Source: DASYLJ01 sp964432595 (GTDB lineage Bacteria; Desulfobacterota; Binatia; DP-6). From it: a DNA stretch of 64,000 nucleotides. Made by a program: the position numbers and the translations under genes. Positions 32,564 through 45,404 of this stretch are shown here, in pieces; position 1 is the first letter of the stretch; each line of letters opens with the position of its first letter. A model generated the notes under the pieces. The model was given only the letters and a program-made list of their open reading frames with translations. It was not told the DNA's origin and made no database searches. Location of the stretch: contig CAYSOF010000014.1 of NCBI GenBank assembly GCA_964432595.1, positions 1-64,000 on the forward strand, read 5' to 3'.

Positions 32564-32602
32564 GGAGGCGCCAGCTAGCCCGAAGGGCCGCGGGAAGGCA
32601 AC

Positions 32603-35600
32603 TCAGCCGAGGGCTCCGGCGAACGCGCGCGCATACGCTCCGCGGATCTCCGCACGGTGCCGGGCGTGGTCGGCGCGCAGGGCCTCGCGCGCCGTCTCGT
32701 CGTCGCCCGCGTAGCCCAGCCGGCGCGCCAGCGTCAGGAGCGCCTCCGGGTCGGTATCGATCGCCTCGACGGGCTGATCGCGCTCGATCCGGAGCCGGCT
32801 CTCGAGCAGGCGCAGGAACGCGTAGCCGTCGCGCAGGATCGTCGCGTCCTCGGCCGCCAGCAGCCCCGTCGCCGCGAGGGCGTCGAGGCCGTCACGCGTC
32901 GAGCGAACGCGGAGCCGCGGCTCCGCGTGGCCGTGACGCAGCTGCAGCATCTGCACGACGAACTCGACGTCGACGAGCCCGCCCCACCCCACCTTGATGT
33001 TGACGCGCGCGTCGTCCGACGACGCGCGCTCGGTCTCCATCCGCTCGCGCAGCCGCACGACCTCGTTCAGCTCCGAGCGCTCGAGCCCGCGGTCGTAGAC
33101 GAAGTGCGCGATCGTCGCCTCCAGCTCGCGCGACAACGCGTGCGGCCCGACCACCGGCCGCGCGCGGATCAGCGCCTGCCGCTCCCACAACGCGGCGCTG
33201 TTGCGGTGATAGTCCTCGAAGGCCTCGCGCGACGAGACGAGCGGTCCCTGGTTGCCCGACGGGCGCAGCCGCGTGTCGATCTTGTAGGCGATGCCCTCCG
33301 TCGTCGGCGTCTGCAGGAAGCTGATCGTGCGCTGTGCCACCCGCGTGAAGAACTCGTGCGGCGACACGCGGTCGCGCCACCACCCGCCGTCGCCGGCGTC
33401 GTAGACGAAGATCAGGTCGAGGTCGGAGTGATAGCCGAGCTCGCGTCCCCCCAGCTTTCCCAGTCCGAGCACCACCAGCTCCTCGGTCGCCGCCTCGGCG
33501 GGCACGTCGAAGTGGCGGAGCGCATCGTGCCACGCGAGCGTGACCGCCTCGGCCAGGCACACCTCGGCGACGAGCGACAGCTGCTCGCACACCGCCGCCG
33601 CATCGAGCTCGCCCTGGATGTCGTGCACGCCGATCCGCAGGAACTCCTCGTGACGGAATCGGCGCAGCGTATCGAGCTCCGCTTCGAGCTCGTGGACCGC
33701 CGCGAGCCGGGCGCCGAGCTCGCGTACCAGATCGTCGTGCGAGCGTCGCACCCGCACGAGGTCGGCGCGGACCAGGCTGTCGAGCAGCTCCGGGTGCCGC
33801 ACGAAGAACCGCGACAGGAACTCGCTCGTCGCGAAGAGCCGCACCAGCAGCCGCATGACACCCGGGTTCTCCAGCAGCAGATGCAGGTAGCTGGTCCGCG
33901 CGCCCACGGTGGCGATGAACGTCGCCATGTGATGCAGCGCGCGGTCGGGCTGCGGCGATCGCGCGATCTCGCCGACGAGCGCCGGCGCCAGCGCGCCGAT
34001 CGCCTGCCGCCGGCGCGGCGACGCGGGGGCGTACGACGGCCCGTCGCGCAGCTGCCGGAGATCGGCATAGGCCGACGCGACGTCACGGAAGCCGAGCTGC
34101 TCGAGATGCCAGAAGGCGCGCTCCTCCTGATCGAGCTCGTCGAGCAGGCGCGACAGCTCGGGCCGCTCGTCGCGCCGCCGCTCCGCTTCCGGCCCATGGA
34201 ACAGCGCGGTGAAGGCGGCGTCGACGATCGCCGTGTAGCGCGCGTGGACCGTCCAGAAGTCCGTCGCCGGATCCGCGCCGAGGAACCCGAGCCGGCGTGC
34301 CAGCGTGCGCACCGCATCCGGATCGGCGGGGATCAGCTGCGTCTGCCGCTGCTGCACGATCTGCAGCTTGTGCTCGACGTCGCGCAGGAACCGATACGCC
34401 TCGGCGAGCGCCGCGGCCGTCGCGGGGTCGGCGTAGCCGTTCTCGGCCAGGCGGGCGAGCGCGGGCAACGTGCCGCGTTCGCGCAGCCGCGCGTCCTTGC
34501 CGCCGTGGATCAGCTGGTGCGCCTGCACCCAGAACTCGACGCCGCGGATGCCCCCGCGGCCGAGCTTCACGTTGCGCACACGGGCCGACGGGTCGCGCAG
34601 CGAGGCGTCGACCTTCCGCTTCATCGCGTTCAGATCCTCGAGCGTGCCGAAGTCGAGGAAGCGCCGGTAGACGAAGGGCCGCAGCTCCTCGACGAGCGCC
34701 TCGCCGAGCGCGACGTCACCGGCCACGGGGCGCGCCTTGAGCCACACCGCGCGCTCCCAGGTCTGTCCCCACGTCTCGTAGTACGCGACGGTCGCCGCCA
34801 GCGACGCCGCCAGGGGTCCCTCGCCGCCGCCCGGGCGCAGGCGCATGTCGACGCGGAAGCAGAGCCCGTCGGGCGTCACCTCGGCGATCGCGCGCGTCAC
34901 CTCCTCCGCGATGCGCACGAAGAACTCGCGCACCGTCCGCCCGCCCGGATGCTCGCCGTCCTGGTCGTAGACGTAGACCAGATCGACGTCGGAGCTGTAG
35001 TTGAGCTCGCCGCCGCCGAGCTTCCCCATGCCGAGGACGACGAACTGGCGCGGGACGTCCCCGCCCCACTCCTCCGCCGTCCGCGCACGGGTGACGGCGA
35101 GCGCCGCTTCGATGACCGCCGACGCCAAGGCGCTCAGCTCGCGCACCGTCTCGTCGACCGTCGCGAGGCCGAGGAGATCACGCCCGCCGATGCGCGCCAG
35201 CTCGCGCCGCCGGTAGACGCGCAGCCGATGTTGCAGGTCGTCGCGCGCGAGCGCGCCGACGAGGCCGGCGGCCGCCAGCGCTCGCGCATGCGCGGCCGCG
35301 TCGCGCATCGCCTCGTCGAGCACGGTGCGCAGCAGCGCCGGCCATTCGGGGCCCTCCGCCACCAGCGCCGCCACGATCGACGGGCTACCGCCGAGGAGGC
35401 GCAGCACGCTGCTCACCGCCTCGCCGCCGGTCGGTCCCGTCGCGCTCTCGTGGAGCCGCGCGAGGCCGTGCAGCGCCGCGACCGGCTCGGCCGCGCGCGC
35501 GAGCCCGTCGAGCACCGCCGGCTCGGGGACCCTGGCCGTCCAGTCCGCGAGCGGCGACAGCGCGGCGACCACGTCGGCGACCTCGGGGACGCCGGCGGCG

Positions 35601-35626
35601 CGCAGCGCGTCCGCCGTCAGCGCCAT
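32603..35626 (-). CDS. glnE: Bifunctional glutamine-synthetase adenylyltransferase/deadenylase
   Basis: 1007 residues, the usual GlnE length. Two nucleotidyltransferase halves are marked by VVLGMGKLGGGELNYSSDVD and VVLGLGKLGGRELGYHSDLD, each with the G-x-x-x-D-x-D metal site. GlnE adds and removes AMP on glutamine synthetase according to nitrogen status; here an NtrC-type system lies elsewhere in the window. Start MALTADALRAAGV overlaps the end of the Ppx gene by 10 nt. Confidence 0.94.
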   Translation of the reverse strand: MALTADALRAAGVPEVADVVAALSPLADWTARVPEPAVLDGLARAAEPVAALHGLARLHESATGPTGGEAVSSVLRLLGGSPSIVAALVAEGPEWPALLRTVLDEAMRDAAAHARALAAAGLVGALARDDLQHRLRVYRRRELARIGGRDLLGLATVDETVRELSALASAVIEAALAVTRARTAEEWGGDVPRQFVVLGMGKLGGGELNYSSDVDLVYVYDQDGEHPGGRTVREFFVRIAEEVTRAIAEVTPDGLCFRVDMRLRPGGGEGPLAASLAATVAYYETWGQTWERAVWLKARPVAGDVALGEALVEELRPFVYRRFLDFGTLEDLNAMKRKVDASLRDPSARVRNVKLGRGGIRGVEFWVQAHQLIHGGKDARLRERGTLPALARLAENGYADPATAAALAEAYRFLRDVEHKLQIVQQRQTQLIPADPDAVRTLARRLGFLGADPATDFWTVHARYTAIVDAAFTALFHGPEAERRRDERPELSRLLDELDQEERAFWHLEQLGFRDVASAYADLRQLRDGPSYAPASPRRRQAIGALAPALVGEIARSPQPDRALHHMATFIATVGARTSYLHLLLENPGVMRLLVRLFATSEFLSRFFVRHPELLDSLVRADLVRVRRSHDDLVRELGARLAAVHELEAELDTLRRFRHEEFLRIGVHDIQGELDAAAVCEQLSLVAEVCLAEAVTLAWHDALRHFDVPAEAATEELVVLGLGKLGGRELGYHSDLDLIFVYDAGDGGWWRDRVSPHEFFTRVAQRTISFLQTPTTEGIAYKIDTRLRPSGNQGPLVSSREAFEDYHRNSAALWERQALIRARPVVGPHALSRELEATIAHFVYDRGLERSELNEVVRLRERMETERASSDDARVNIKVGWGGLVDVEFVVQMLQLRHGHAEPRLRVRSTRDGLDALAATGLLAAEDATILRDGYAFLRLLESRLRIERDQPVEAIDTDPEALLTLARRLGYAGDDETAREALRADHARHRAEIRGAYARAFAGALG

Positions 35627-36540
35627 GGCGCTCCGAGATCGACGGCGATCCCCTCGTCCGCGAGGCGCTCCCGCAGGTACGCGTGCCGGACGGCGAGCTC
35701 GCTCACGACGACGTCGGCCCGCCCGACCGCCCGCGCGACGCGCGCGAGCACCGCGGCGCCGGCCGGCAGCAGCCGCGCTCGCCCCGGATCGATCCCGGCG
35801 TCGAGTCCCCGCGCGGCCAGCGCCGGCAGGCGATCGACGGCGAGCCGATGGCGATGGCTGCGCGCCGGGTCGTAGCTCGGCAGGCCGAGGTCGATCAGGG
35901 CGAGCGCGCTGGCCGTGCCACCGGAGGCCACGAGCGTCGCCGCCGCCGCGCGCGACGGCAGCGCGGTCGTCGCCAGCGCGTCGGCGATGGTCGCCGCGCG
36001 CGCGGCGGCGTCGGCGCCGTGACGCTCCGTCAGGGCCAGCGCACCCAGCGGCAGGCTCACGGACTCCAGGATAGCCGGCCCGCGACCGCGGGTCAGCTCC
36101 GTCGTCCCGCCGCCCACGTCGACGACGAGCCGTTCCGACGCCGGCGCCGCCGCGAGCGACGCCGCGGCGTACGCGAGCCGCGCCTCGTCGTCGCCCGACA
36201 GCACGACGCACGCGCAGTCGGCGGCGGCGGCGAGCTCCTCGACGAAGGCGGCGCCGTCGCGTGCCCGACGGGCCGCGCCCGTGGCGTATGCCCAGACACG
36301 CGTCGCGCCCGCGGCCCGTGCCCGCGCCACGAAGCCGACGACGGCGTCGCGCGTCCGCACCCGCGCGGCCGCGTCGAGCGCGCCGCCCTGCGCGAGCCCC
36401 GTCCCGAGCTGCGTCGTCGCGAGCGCCTCGTCACGGACGACGCCGCGTCCCGTCGGCGTGACGGCGACGGTGAGCAGCAGGACCGAGTTGCTGCCGACGT
36501 CGAGCACCGCAGCGAGCGGCTCGGCGACGGCAGCGGGCAT
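35617..36540 (-). CDS. Ppx/GppA-type exopolyphosphatase/pppGpp phosphatase
   Basis: 307 residues. LDVGSNSVLLL is the phosphate-1 loop of the ASKHA fold, VDVGGGTTELTRG the phosphate-2 loop, and SLPLGALALTER precedes the adenosine/helix region. Length suits the short Ppx form without the extra C-terminal HD-like domain of E. coli enzymes. Likely degrades polyphosphate or pppGpp. ATG overlaps the trmFO stop by one base; its own end overlaps glnE. Confidence 0.87.
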   Translation of the reverse strand: MPAAVAEPLAAVLDVGSNSVLLLTVAVTPTGRGVVRDEALATTQLGTGLAQGGALDAAARVRTRDAVVGFVARARAAGATRVWAYATGAARRARDGAAFVEELAAAADCACVVLSGDDEARLAYAAASLAAAPASERLVVDVGGGTTELTRGRGPAILESVSLPLGALALTERHGADAAARAATIADALATTALPSRAAAATLVASGGTASALALIDLGLPSYDPARSHRHRLAVDRLPALAARGLDAGIDPGRARLLPAGAAVLARVARAVGRADVVVSELAVRHAYLRERLADEGIAVDLGAPWR

Positions 36541-37876
36541 CACGCCACCGACGCGGCGCCGGCGGGCGCGGCGTCGATCGCAGCCTGCTCGCGCCATCGC
36601 GCCAGCTCGGCCAGCGCGCGATCCGCCAGCGCGAGCTTCTTGTCGCGGCCACGCAGATGGCGCGGCAGCGGCGGAAACAGCCCGTAGTTGGCGTTCATGG
36701 GCTGGAAGCCCTTCTTCCCGCGCTGCGTGACGTAGGCCAGCAGCGAGCCGAGCGCGGTGCTCGGCGGGGGCACCACCATCGGCAGCCCGCGCAGCATGCG
36801 TGCGACGTTGATGCCCGCGAGCATGCCCGTCGCCGCCGACTCGACGTAGCCCTCGACGCCGACGATCTGCCCGGCGAGCAACAGGCGCTTGCGGTTCGTC
36901 ACCTGCAGCGTCGGCAGCAGCAGCGACGGCGCGTCGACGTAGGTGTTCCGGTGCAGGCTGCCGAGCCGCACGAACTCGGCCTTCGCCAGCCCGGGAATCA
37001 TCCGGAACACGCGGCGCTGCTCCGGGTACGTCATCTTCGTCTGGAAGCCGACCATGTTGAAGAGCCGGCCCTCGACGTCGTCCTGCCGGAGCTGCACGCA
37101 CGCGTGCGCCTGACGGTTCGTGCGTGGATCGATCAGGCCGACGGGGCGCATCGGGCCGAACGCCAGCGTGTCGCGCCCGCGCCGCGCCATCTCCTCGATG
37201 GGCATGCAGCCCTCGAAGTAGATGCAGCGCTCGAAGTCGCGGGTCGGCGTCTTCTCGGCGGCCATGACGGCGTCGACGAACGCGTAGTACTGCTCGGCGT
37301 CGAGCGCGCAGTTGATGTAGTCGTCGCCGCCCTTGTCGTAGCGGGACGCCTTCCACGCGACGTCCATGTCGATGGACTCGGCGGTGACGGTCGGCGCGAT
37401 CGCGTCGTAGAAGTAGAGGTGCTTCGTGCCGAGCGCGTCGCTGAGCGCCTGCGACAACGCGGGCGAGGTGAGCGGGCCGGACGCGAGGATCGTCAGCGTG
37501 TCCGGGATGGCCGTGACTTCCTCGCGGACGAGCCGGATGCGCGGCTCGCGCTCGACGGCGGCGGTCATCCCGTCGGCGAAGCGCGTGCGGTCGACGGCGA
37601 GGCACGCGCCCGCGGGCACCTGGTGCACGTCGGCGACCTGCATGACGAGCGAGCCCAGCCGGCGCATCTCCTCCTTGAGCAGGCCGACGGCGGTCTCGAG
37701 CGTCGCGTTGCGGAACGAGTTCGAGCAGACGAGCTCGCCGAGCTGCTGCGACGTGTGCGCGGCCGTGCCGCGCTGCGGGCGCATCTCGTAGAGGTCGACG
37801 TCGATCCCGGCGTGCGCCAGCTGCCAGGCGGCTTCGCAGCCCGCGAGTCCGCCACCGATGATGGTGACGCGGTCGC

Positions 37877-37880
<4 letters not shown>
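36540..37880 (-). CDS. trmFO: Folate-dependent tRNA (uracil-54) methyltransferase TrmFO
   Basis: 446 residues from a GTG (VSDRVTIIGGGLAGCEAAW) that overlaps the topA stop (GTGA). FAD-binding GGGLAGCEAA; LVCSNSFRNA and a CxxC-like pair later; FNMVGFQTKMTYPEQRRVFR and AGQIVGVEGYVESAATG are TrmFO-diagnostic. It uses methylene-tetrahydrofolate and FADH2 to make ribothymidine at position 54 of tRNA. Downstream of topA, as in many Gram-positive and delta-type genomes. Confidence 0.94.
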
Positions 37881-40419
<2,539 letters not shown>

Positions 40420-40420
<1 letters not shown>

Positions 40421-41541
40421 CAGGCCGCCGTCACCTGCCGGCGCAGGCGGTAGCGCGCGCCGGGCTGCTGTTCGACGAGACCGCGCAGCTCGAGCGCGAG
40501 CAGCGCTTCGAGCGCCGCGTCGGCCGGCATGCCGGCCATGCGCACGACGTCGTCGACGTGCCGCACGCCGCCCGCGAGCGCGTCGAGCAGGCGGCGCTCG
40601 CCGGCCGACACCGTCTCCTCGGCGTCGCGCAGGCGGGCCGCGGCGAGGCGGGTGCGCAGCATCGGCGCGACGGCCTCGAGCACGTCGTCGGCGCTGGTGA
40701 CGAGGAGCGCGCCCTGCTGGATCAGCCGATGCGGCCCCTGGTGCAGCGCGACGCCGAGCGGACCCGGCACGGCGAACACCTCGCGGCCCTGCTCGAGCGC
40801 GTAGCGCGCCGTGATGAGCGAGCCGCTACGCTCCGCCGCTTCGACCACGATCGTGCCGAGCGTGAGGCCGCTGATGATGCGGTTGCGCCGCGGGAAGTGC
40901 CAGGCGCGCGCGCCCATGCCGCACGGGAACTCGGACACCAGGGCGCCCTGCGCCGCGACGGCGCGGGCGAGCGGCGCGTTCCATGACGGATAGATGCGGT
41001 CGATGCCGGTGCCGAGCACGGCCACGGTGCGGCCACCGCCGTCGAGCGCGCCCCGATGCGCGGCGGCGTCGATGCCGGCGGCGAGGCCGCTCACCACGGC
41101 GACGCCGGCCTGGACGAGCCCGCGCGCCAGCTCCTCGGCGACACGACGTCCGTAGGCGCCGGCTCGCCTGGCACCGACGATCGCGACCGCGGGCTCGGAA
41201 GCGGCGATCTCGCCGCGCACGATCAGCACGACGGGCGGATCGGCGATCTCGCGCAGCCGGGCCGGGTACGCCGCGTCGCTCCACGCGACGAGGACGGCGC
41301 CGGCGCGTCGGATCGCGTCGCGCTCCGCGGCGGCCCGTGGTCGCGCGCCGCTCCAGGCGGCGATCGCTTCGGCGCCCACGCCGCCCTCGCGCAACGCCGC
41401 CGGCGAGAGCGCGAGCACGGCCTCCGGACCGCCGTGGGCCGCGACCAGGCTCCGCGCCGTCTGCGGTCCCAGCCCGGGGACCAGCGCCAGCGCCAGCCAC
41501 GCATCCGCCTCGCTCGAAATCTCCACCGTGCGGTCCTGCAT
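40420..41541 (-). CDS. dprA: DNA-processing protein DprA
   Basis: 373 residues from MQDRTVEISSEADAW; the frame continues 15 codons upstream past a promoter-like site. Core Rossmann-like DprA fold: AIVGARRAGAYGRR, VVSGLAAGIDAAAHRGALD, TVAVLGTGIDRIYP, LVSEFPCG, RNRIISGLTLGTIVVEA and GREVFAVPG. A C-terminal winged helix is present (residues about 310-373). DprA loads RecA on incoming single-stranded DNA in natural transformation. It is probably the first gene of the dprA-topA-trmFO-ppx-glnE run. Confidence 0.93.
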
Positions 41542-41557
41542 GGAAGCCGAGGCGCCT

Positions 41558-41563
41558 ACTATA
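41558..41563 (-). promoter_or_regulatory. -10-like box upstream of dprA
   Basis: TATAGT on the minus strand, the only AT-rich hexamer in this 41-bp gap, with the dprA ATG 16 nt away. A convincing -35 at the right spacing is not visible (TTGCAC lies 12 nt upstream). If used it gives a very short leader and would drive the dprA-topA-trmFO-ppx-glnE run. Confidence 0.35.
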
Positions 41564-41582
41564 GGTGCGCGGCCCGTGCAAC

Positions 41583-42416
41583 TCACCCCGGCGCGGGAGC
41601 GTTCGCCGGCCAGCGGAAGACGCGCAGTGCGTTACCGTAGAGGTACTGCTCCAAAACCCCTTCCCGGAAGGGTAGTTGCGCCGCTTCTGCCAGGCACCGT
41701 TCGAACGACAGGACGGGGTGGTCCGACGCGAACAGGACCTTCTCGCGTCCCCGAGTATTCATGAACTGGATGAGCTCCTGGGGCAGGTACTTGGGCGCGT
41801 ACGCCGACGTCATCATGTAGAGGTTCGGGTACTTGAGGAGGAGCCGGATGGCCTCCCCCCACCACGGATCGGCGCCGTGGGCCATGATCAGCGTCAGGTC
41901 GGGGAAGAAGAGACAGACTTCGTCCAGGTAGAGGGGACGCTGCGGCTCGGCCGGCATCGGCGGGCCGGGGATGCCGGTGTTCACCGAGACGGGCAGCCCG
42001 AGCTCGATGCACTTCGCGTAGACCGGATAGTACGCCTTGTCGTTCGGCGGGCGGTTGATGAGGAACGGCACGATGCGGACGAGCCCCAGCCCGTGCGTCG
42101 TCGCCAGCCGCTCGACCAGGCGCACCGCGTCCATGCCGGTCGTCGGGTCGATCACCGCCGAGGTGAGGAACTTGCCCGGGAAGGCGCGGACGATCTCGTC
42201 GAACGGCTCCGGGTTCGACGCATCGATGGTGATGATCGCGCGCTCGACGCCCGCGTCGTCCATCTGCTGCAGCAGCACGGGAAGCGGCGCGGGGTCGAAG
42301 ATCTCCTTCTCGCGCTTGAAGTAGTCCCGTGCAACGCGCACCAGGAAATCCGGCCGATAGTTCGAGAATCCGACGGGGACGTTGAGCCAGCAGTCGATCG
42401 CCCGCGGACGGTCCAT
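41583..42416 (-). CDS. Amidohydrolase family 2 (TIM-barrel) protein
   Basis: 277 residues from MDRPRAIDCWLNVP, 2 bp after the glycosyltransferase stop. Amidohydrolase_2 features: ERAIITID, VIDPTTGMDAVRLVERL, MAHGADPWWGEAIRLLLKYPNLYMM (HGADPW, the conserved His region) and VLFASDHPVLSFERCL (catalytic SDHP). The N-terminal HxH metal motif is replaced (DCWLNVP), unlike classical members, so metal use may differ. Members decarboxylate or hydrolyse aromatic or lactone acids. Confidence 0.83.
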   Translation of the reverse strand: MDRPRAIDCWLNVPVGFSNYRPDFLVRVARDYFKREKEIFDPAPLPVLLQQMDDAGVERAIITIDASNPEPFDEIVRAFPGKFLTSAVIDPTTGMDAVRLVERLATTHGLGLVRIVPFLINRPPNDKAYYPVYAKCIELGLPVSVNTGIPGPPMPAEPQRPLYLDEVCLFFPDLTLIMAHGADPWWGEAIRLLLKYPNLYMMTSAYAPKYLPQELIQFMNTRGREKVLFASDHPVLSFERCLAEAAQLPFREGVLEQYLYGNALRVFRWPANAPAPG

Positions 42417-42418
42417 CG

Positions 42419-43210
42419 TCAGGACCTCGTGCGGAGGCGTCTCGCGAGGCGCAGCAGCTCGACGAACGCGCGCAGCACGACGCGCGGCGCCGCGCCCGAC
42501 GGCGTTCCCGTACGACGCGGCAGATGTGTCACCGGCATCTCGACGATGGTGCATCCACGCTGCACGAGCCGGGCGAGCAGCTCGGCGGAGATCATCGCCC
42601 CGCTCGCCTCCGGATCGAGGCCGGCGAACGCGTCGCGCCGCACCAGCTTGAACGCGCAGTTCACGTCGCGCACCGGCAGGCGGAAGAGCGTCCCGACGAT
42701 GCGGTTCCACACGGCCGTGTTGAGCCGCCGCCGCCACGGATCGGCGCGACGCTCGCGCCAGCCCACCACCGCGTCGACGCCGTCGAAGGCCGCGACGAGC
42801 CGCGGCAGATCGCGCGCGTCGAACTGGCCGTCGCCGTCCATCCAGAAGACGGCGTCGTGGCCCGCGGCCAGGAGACCGGAGCGCAGCGCCGCCCCGTAGC
42901 CGCGATTGTGCGCGTGGCGGACGACGCGGACGCCCGCGTGACGGTGCGCGATGGCGTCGGCGAGCGCCGCGGTGCCGTCGCGGCTGCCGTCGTCGACGAT
43001 GAGCAGCTCCCAGCGCTGCGCGACGGCCGGCAGCACGGCGAGCAGATTGCGGACGACGGGCTCGAGATTGTCCACCTCGTCGTGGACGGGGACGAACGCG
43101 GTGAGGCCCGGAAGGGCTGGGGCGTCGGGCGCACGCAGCGCCGCGGCGTCGCGGGGTGTGGGCACGATCGACCCGGGGACATATGGGTTCGACGCGTGGG
43201 GGGCAACCAT
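42419..43210 (-). CDS. Glycosyltransferase family 2
   Basis: 263 residues from MVAPHASNPYVPGS; a GTG 10 codons upstream is possible. GT-A domain: FVPVHDEVDNLEPVV, LIVDDGSRDGTAALAD, GYGAALRSGL, FWMDGDGQFDARDLP (DxD-like metal site) and RDVNCAFKLVRRD. Resembles dolichyl-phosphate/undecaprenyl-phosphate mannose synthases and related enzymes for surface glycans. No membrane segment. In a leftward cluster with the amidohydrolase (2 bp gap). Confidence 0.89.
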   Translation of the reverse strand: MVAPHASNPYVPGSIVPTPRDAAALRAPDAPALPGLTAFVPVHDEVDNLEPVVRNLLAVLPAVAQRWELLIVDDGSRDGTAALADAIAHRHAGVRVVRHAHNRGYGAALRSGLLAAGHDAVFWMDGDGQFDARDLPRLVAAFDGVDAVVGWRERRADPWRRRLNTAVWNRIVGTLFRLPVRDVNCAFKLVRRDAFAGLDPEASGAMISAELLARLVQRGCTIVEMPVTHLPRRTGTPSGAAPRVVLRAFVELLRLARRLRTRS

Positions 43211-43242
43211 CCCGGCTGCCGCGATGCGTCCACTCCGGACCG

Positions 43243-44505
43243 TCACCGCCCCTTCGGGCAGGCGAGCCCGATCTGCCGGAGCACGTCGAAGAGGTAGTAG
43301 AGCTCCGGATAGACGAACGGCTTTCCGCTCGTCATGAGCGCCGCGGCGATGCGCCGCTCGGGATCGGCCCAGCAGACGATGTTCGTGAAGCCGATGTGAC
43401 CGTACGCGTGCAGCGTGTCCGGGCCGTAGAGGCTGAACCACTCGGCGCCCAGCATGAAGCCCATGCCGTAGCGGAACGGCAGGCCGAGCGTGAAGTCGAA
43501 CTCGAGCCACGACTGCTCGAACGTCGCGCGCCGCACGGTGCGCGGCTCGAAGATGCGGACGCCGTCGAGCTCACCGCCGTTCAGCAGCAGCTGGAAGAAG
43601 CGGCTGAACTCGTTCGCGGTGCCGACGACGTTCGCGGCCGGCACGATGGCGGTGAGGAAGCGCGGATCGTTCGACATCGCGACGGCATCGCGGTAGCCGA
43701 GCCCGAGCGCGCGGTGGAACAGGTTCGAGAACGGCGGGATGGGCGACGGCCCCGTCTGATAGTTGCGGACGATCTGCCCCACCTCGTCGGGCGCGACGCC
43801 GTAGCCCATCCAGCGGAAGCCGAGCGGACGGCGAATCTCCTCGTCGAAGAACGCGCGGATGTCCCGGCCCGTCACGCGACGAACGAGCTCACCGAGGATG
43901 AACCCGCCGATCACGGCGTGATACGCGAGGCGCGTGCCCGCGCGCCACACCGGCGACGTGTCGCAGAGGATGTCGAGCACGAGGTCGAGGTCGTCGAGGC
44001 GATCGAGGTCCATCACTTCCGCCGGCAGGTTCGGGATGCCGGCGCGATGGGTGAGCACGTGACGGATCGTGATCCACTGCTTACCGTGCGCCGCGAACGC
44101 CGGGATGTACTCGCAGACCGGATCGTCGAGCCGGATCAGGTTCCGTTGATCGAGCAGATGGATGACCATCGCCGTCACGGCCTTCGACGCGGAGAGGCTG
44201 ACGAAGGGCGTCTCGGGCAGCAGCGGCATCTTCGGAACGTCGGGCGCGTCGCCGGGTCCGTTGCCCGACGCGTGGCCGATGGCGCGGTCGATCAGCACGC
44301 GGCCGTTGCGACGGACGCAGAGCTGGATCGCCGGATGGATGCCGCTGCGATACAGCCGCTCGACCGCCGACCAGATGCGCTGCACCCCCATGGGGTCGAC
44401 GCCCACTTGCCGCGGCGACACTTCGGCCTCCCAGCTGACACGGGTGACGGCGTCGAGATCGCGGGGAATGCGGGCACGCGGCCAGGACGGGCAGACGAGG
44501 AACAC
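43243..44505 (-). CDS. Beta-lactamase-fold serine hydrolase
   Basis: 420 residues without a visible leader. S105-A-S-K108 (SxxK) after FVSL gives the nucleophile; RLAYHAVIG has Y195 in the position of the YxN motif but with His/Ala instead of x-Asn; YGHIGFTN replaces KTG. This is the class C/esterase (Beta-lactamase_2, EstB-like) layout, more likely an esterase, amidase or peptidase than an antibiotic-degrading enzyme. Located 32 bp upstream of the glycosyltransferase on the same strand. Confidence 0.86.
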   Translation of the reverse strand: MFLVCPSWPRARIPRDLDAVTRVSWEAEVSPRQVGVDPMGVQRIWSAVERLYRSGIHPAIQLCVRRNGRVLIDRAIGHASGNGPGDAPDVPKMPLLPETPFVSLSASKAVTAMVIHLLDQRNLIRLDDPVCEYIPAFAAHGKQWITIRHVLTHRAGIPNLPAEVMDLDRLDDLDLVLDILCDTSPVWRAGTRLAYHAVIGGFILGELVRRVTGRDIRAFFDEEIRRPLGFRWMGYGVAPDEVGQIVRNYQTGPSPIPPFSNLFHRALGLGYRDAVAMSNDPRFLTAIVPAANVVGTANEFSRFFQLLLNGGELDGVRIFEPRTVRRATFEQSWLEFDFTLGLPFRYGMGFMLGAEWFSLYGPDTLHAYGHIGFTNIVCWADPERRIAAALMTSGKPFVYPELYYLFDVLRQIGLACPKGR

Positions 44506-44642
44506 GGCCGCCCGATTCTACGGAGCGGGGGTGCCTCTCGAAAGCAGATGACGCGGCGGCGAATAGCGCACTTGCTCCATCCGGACGCCCCTCCCCTAAT
44601 CATGCGATTGCGGCCGCTGGTGGCCACGGACCATCAAGGACC

Positions 44643-45404
44643 ATGGTCATCCGTGCGCTCGCCGCCGTGTTGGTCCTCCTGACATCCGTCGCGTCAGCGG
44701 CTCCCACCAAAGAGGAAGCCGCGTGCCAGCAGCAGGCGGCCCGCCAGCTCGGCACGGCGGCATTGAAACGGATCAAGTGCCTCGTCGCGTGCGACAAGCA
44801 GGCGCTCAAGGGGAAGGTGCCCGGGACGAATTGCCTGCCGCCGTACGCGGATGCGACGAAGAGGTGCGTCGACACCGTGATCGCCAAGGCGCAGATCGCG
44901 ATCGACAAGAAGTGCGACGTCGACTGTCCCGAGTGCTGGTCGGGCGGCGACTGCGCCGCCCACGTGCCGTCGCTGCTCTCACTCGTAGAGGCCACGATCG
45001 ACGGCGTCGTGCCGCTCGTGGTGTGCGACGACACCGCCAGCCCTGACGGTCTCACCAAGGCGGAAGCGAAGGGACGCCAGAAGGCGGCGGTGACGGTCGG
45101 CGTCTACACGCTGGGCACGGAGAAGTGCCTGGCGACGTGCCGCGCCGGCGAGGCGGCCGGCAAGATTCCGGCCGGGTCGTGCGACGGGCTGGAGACGACC
45201 GACCCGAAGGCGCTCGCGTGCCTCATCAAGGTGGCGGACAAGGCGTTCGCCGCGCTCGAGAGCCCGAAGCTCGACCGTCCCGAGTGCGTCGCGAGCGAGC
45301 TCGACTTCGCGCTGCCCTACCTGAGCGGCATCATCGACGAGCTCGATCCCGAGCTCTTCTGCGCCTCGCCGAGCGGCGCGTTCGTTCAGAACCCCTTCGA
45401 GTAG
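44643..45404 (+). CDS. Exported Cys-rich protein with internal duplication
   Basis: 253 residues, leader MVIRALAAVLVLLTSVASAA. Two halves repeat one pattern: IKCLVACDKQALKGKVPGTN, a Cys-rich end with ECW; then EKCLATCRAGEAAGKIPAGS with PECV. About 17 Cys suggest disulfides. No known family; similar exported Cys-rich proteins recur in this genome. Ends 19 bp inside the convergent FMN-protein gene. Confidence 0.72.
   Translation: MVIRALAAVLVLLTSVASAAPTKEEAACQQQAARQLGTAALKRIKCLVACDKQALKGKVPGTNCLPPYADATKRCVDTVIAKAQIAIDKKCDVDCPECWSGGDCAAHVPSLLSLVEATIDGVVPLVVCDDTASPDGLTKAEAKGRQKAAVTVGVYTLGTEKCLATCRAGEAAGKIPAGSCDGLETTDPKALACLIKVADKAFAALESPKLDRPECVASELDFALPYLSGIIDELDPELFCASPSGAFVQNPFE

Noticed and set aside
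32657..35875. 1072-residue plus-strand frame
   Set aside because: Antisense to glnE, with Arg/Glu/Ala composition and no domain; glnE motifs on the other strand are unmistakable.
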